64,000 bases of DNA from an uncultured Paracoccaceae bacterium. Lineage in GTDB: Bacteria; Pseudomonadota; Alphaproteobacteria; Rhodobacterales; Rhodobacteraceae. Shown here piece by piece: positions 62,873 to 64,000 of the stretch. The stretch is from NCBI GenBank assembly GCA_947492825.1, contig CANLNT010000001.1, positions 2,170,001 through 2,234,000 of the forward strand. The letters run 5' to 3'. How positions within the stretch are numbered: the first letter of the stretch is position 1; each line of letters begins with the position of its first letter. The position numbers and the translations under genes were made by a program. Under the pieces are notes generated by a model. It ran no database searches. It had not been told where the DNA came from and saw only the letters and a program-made list of their open reading frames with translations.

Positions 62873-63745
62873 ATGACTTATGAACTCTTTATCGGGGACC
62901 GCACGTTTTCAAGCTGGTCCATGCGCGGCTGGTTGATGCTGGAATGCTTTGACCTGCCTTACAAAACAACGCTCGTCGGGCTTTACAGCGGCACCTACCG
63001 CGAAGACCTTGCCGCCTTGGCGCCCGCCCGCACCGTACCCGCAATGCGCACGCCGCAAGGTGGCATCTTGACCGATAGTTTGGCCATGGCAGAGACTTTG
63101 GCAGAGGAAAACCCGGACCTTGCGCTTTATCCCAGGGACCCCGCCGCACGCGCGCTGGCGCGGTCTATGGTATCGGAAATGCACAGCGGTTTCAGTGCGT
63201 TGCGTGGCGCCTGCCCTCAGATGCTGGCACATGGCTGGAATGGGTTTGCCGTGTCGGACGATGTCAAAGCCGATCTCGACCGGATCATGACGCTTTGGCA
63301 ACACGCCAAAGATCGCTATGGCGCGGACGGCCCGTGGTTGTTTGGTGATTACACACTTGTTGACGCATTTTATGCCCCCGTCGCCGGACGGATCGCGACC
63401 TATGGTCTGCCGGTCGATGGTTCGACGCAAAGCTATGTGGCGGCGCATCTTGCTGACCCGGCCTTTCGCCGCTGGCGCGCCATGGGACTGACCGAGACTT
63501 ATGATCCGATGCCCTACCGACACGCACTGCCAGAGGTTCCCTGGCCGGGACCAACACCACTGACCGCAGAGCCTGTCACCGATGGCACGCCTGAAAACGA
63601 CCGATGCCCGTATTCAGGCGAAGATGTGACCCATCTGGCGCAGATCGAGGGACGCATTTTCGGATTTTGCAACGCCTTCTGCCGCGACAAAACCGTTGCC
63701 GATGCAGCCGCTTGGCCGAAATTCATGGCGCTTCTGGAGCGTTAA
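62873..63745 (+). CDS. Glutathione S-transferase with C-terminal cysteine motif
   Basis: 290 residues. N-terminal thioredoxin-like domain (GDRTFSSWSMRGWLMLECF, PARTVPAMRTPQG, TDSLAMAETLAEENP) and a helical C-terminal domain. After residue 240 an extra segment has CPYSG...FGFCNAFCRDKT, reminiscent of treble-clef YHS/TRASH metal-binding motifs but with one Cys replaced. Substrate unknown. Confidence 0.85.
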   Translation: MTYELFIGDRTFSSWSMRGWLMLECFDLPYKTTLVGLYSGTYREDLAALAPARTVPAMRTPQGGILTDSLAMAETLAEENPDLALYPRDPAARALARSMVSEMHSGFSALRGACPQMLAHGWNGFAVSDDVKADLDRIMTLWQHAKDRYGADGPWLFGDYTLVDAFYAPVAGRIATYGLPVDGSTQSYVAAHLADPAFRRWRAMGLTETYDPMPYRHALPEVPWPGPTPLTAEPVTDGTPENDRCPYSGEDVTHLAQIEGRIFGFCNAFCRDKTVADAAAWPKFMALLER

Positions 63746-63799
63746 CCAATCTTAAACCCTCTGGCCCCTATTCGTTAACCAAGAAGGGGACGATGGTTC

Positions 63800-64000
63800 A
63801 TGTCAGTGGTGGCCTATACAGTTGCATTCGACGGGATAGAGGCGCGTCAGGTCGAAGTGCAATGCGCCGTCGCCCCCGGTATGCCAGCCTTCGCCATCGT
63901 TGGCCTGCCGGACAAGGCCGTGTCAGAGGCGCGCGAACGGGTCAGGTCTGCCTTGTCGGCAATGTCGATCGCGCTGCCGTCCAAGCGGATCACGATCAAC
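63800..64000 (+). CDS. comM: ComM/YifB-family ATPase, 5' part
   Basis: The first 67 codons, running off the window. SVVAYTVAFDGIEARQVEVQ and FAIVGLPDKAVSEARERVRS are the typical N-terminal domain of ComM, a ring helicase promoting branch migration in natural transformation. AAGGGG lies upstream. TTAA-N6-TTAA at 63742-63755 and a TTAAC at 63775 precede it. Confidence 0.9.
   Translation, partial: MSVVAYTVAFDGIEARQVEVQCAVAPGMPAFAIVGLPDKAVSEARERVRSALSAMSIALPSKRITIN

Overview
The window looks like chromosome of an alphaproteobacterium of the Rhodobacteraceae (Roseobacter group), probably an aerobic anoxygenic phototroph. The evidence is the gene order ffh ... rpsP-rimM-trmD-rplS-rpmE and rpmH-rnpA-yidD ... 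yidC-MOSC-yihA-argB, the presence of MipZ, a RpoH sigma factor, many ATGA-coupled genes, and a light-harvesting 2 operon (pucBAC). Genus assignment is inference. About 75 genes are described, including one tRNA and two genes of about 50 codons. No prophage, insertion sequence or CRISPR array was seen.

Layout. 0.2-3.3 kb: small regulators, a DMT exporter and a hydrolase. 3.5-11.8 kb: a translation and secretion block (ffh, five tandem overlapping GNAT acetyltransferases, chorismate mutase, rpsP, rimM, a sulfotransferase-like gene, trmD, rplS, rpmE). 12-17.3 kb: a SRPBCC/WYL-regulator pair with a palindromic operator between them, a DEAD-box helicase, mipZ and a polysaccharide-polymerase-like membrane protein. 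17.6-20.5 kb: the puc operon, with two TGT-N12-ACA (PpsR/CrtJ-type) sites, pucB, a C-terminally extended pucA, pucC and a downstream gene with 26-residue tandem repeats. 20.5-27 kb: a flavoprotein/BASS transporter pair, tRNA-Arg(ACG), and a TVP38-flavoprotein-sensor kinase operon. 27-35.8 kb: rpmH-rnpA-yidD, hydrolase, lipoprotein, ttcA, yidC, MOSC, yihA, argB, ferredoxin and phosphatase. 36-38.9 kb: a threonine catabolic operon (regulator-kbl-tdh). 39.2-50.1 kb: a 12-gene sugar uptake and oxidation operon. 50.4-56.1 kb: lipase-like protein, small lipoprotein, 2-hydroxyacid dehydrogenase, SH3 protein, CDF transporter and M3 peptidase. 56.2-64 kb: amino-acid ABC permease and binding protein, MoeB-like protein, dut, coaBC, rpoH, cobP, phosphatase, GST and the start of comM.

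How the genes work together. The sugar operon encodes a CUT1 ABC importer plus what appears to be a complete non-phosphorylative route: aldose dehydrogenase, lactonase, glucarate-dehydratase-like acid-sugar dehydratase, 3-deoxy-2-keto acid dehydrogenase and diketo-acid hydrolase, with a mutarotase and a GntR regulator. In its middle lies a short gene whose first third matches aminoglycoside-phosphotransferase-family kinases and whose remainder matches the C-terminal end of enolase; it looks like a deletion fusion. The LH2 alpha subunit carries Phe44-Leu45 where B800-850 complexes have Tyr-Trp, which predicts a blue-shifted (B800-820-like) antenna. A roughly 65-base element occurs twice in intergenic DNA, next to rpmE and next to coaBC.
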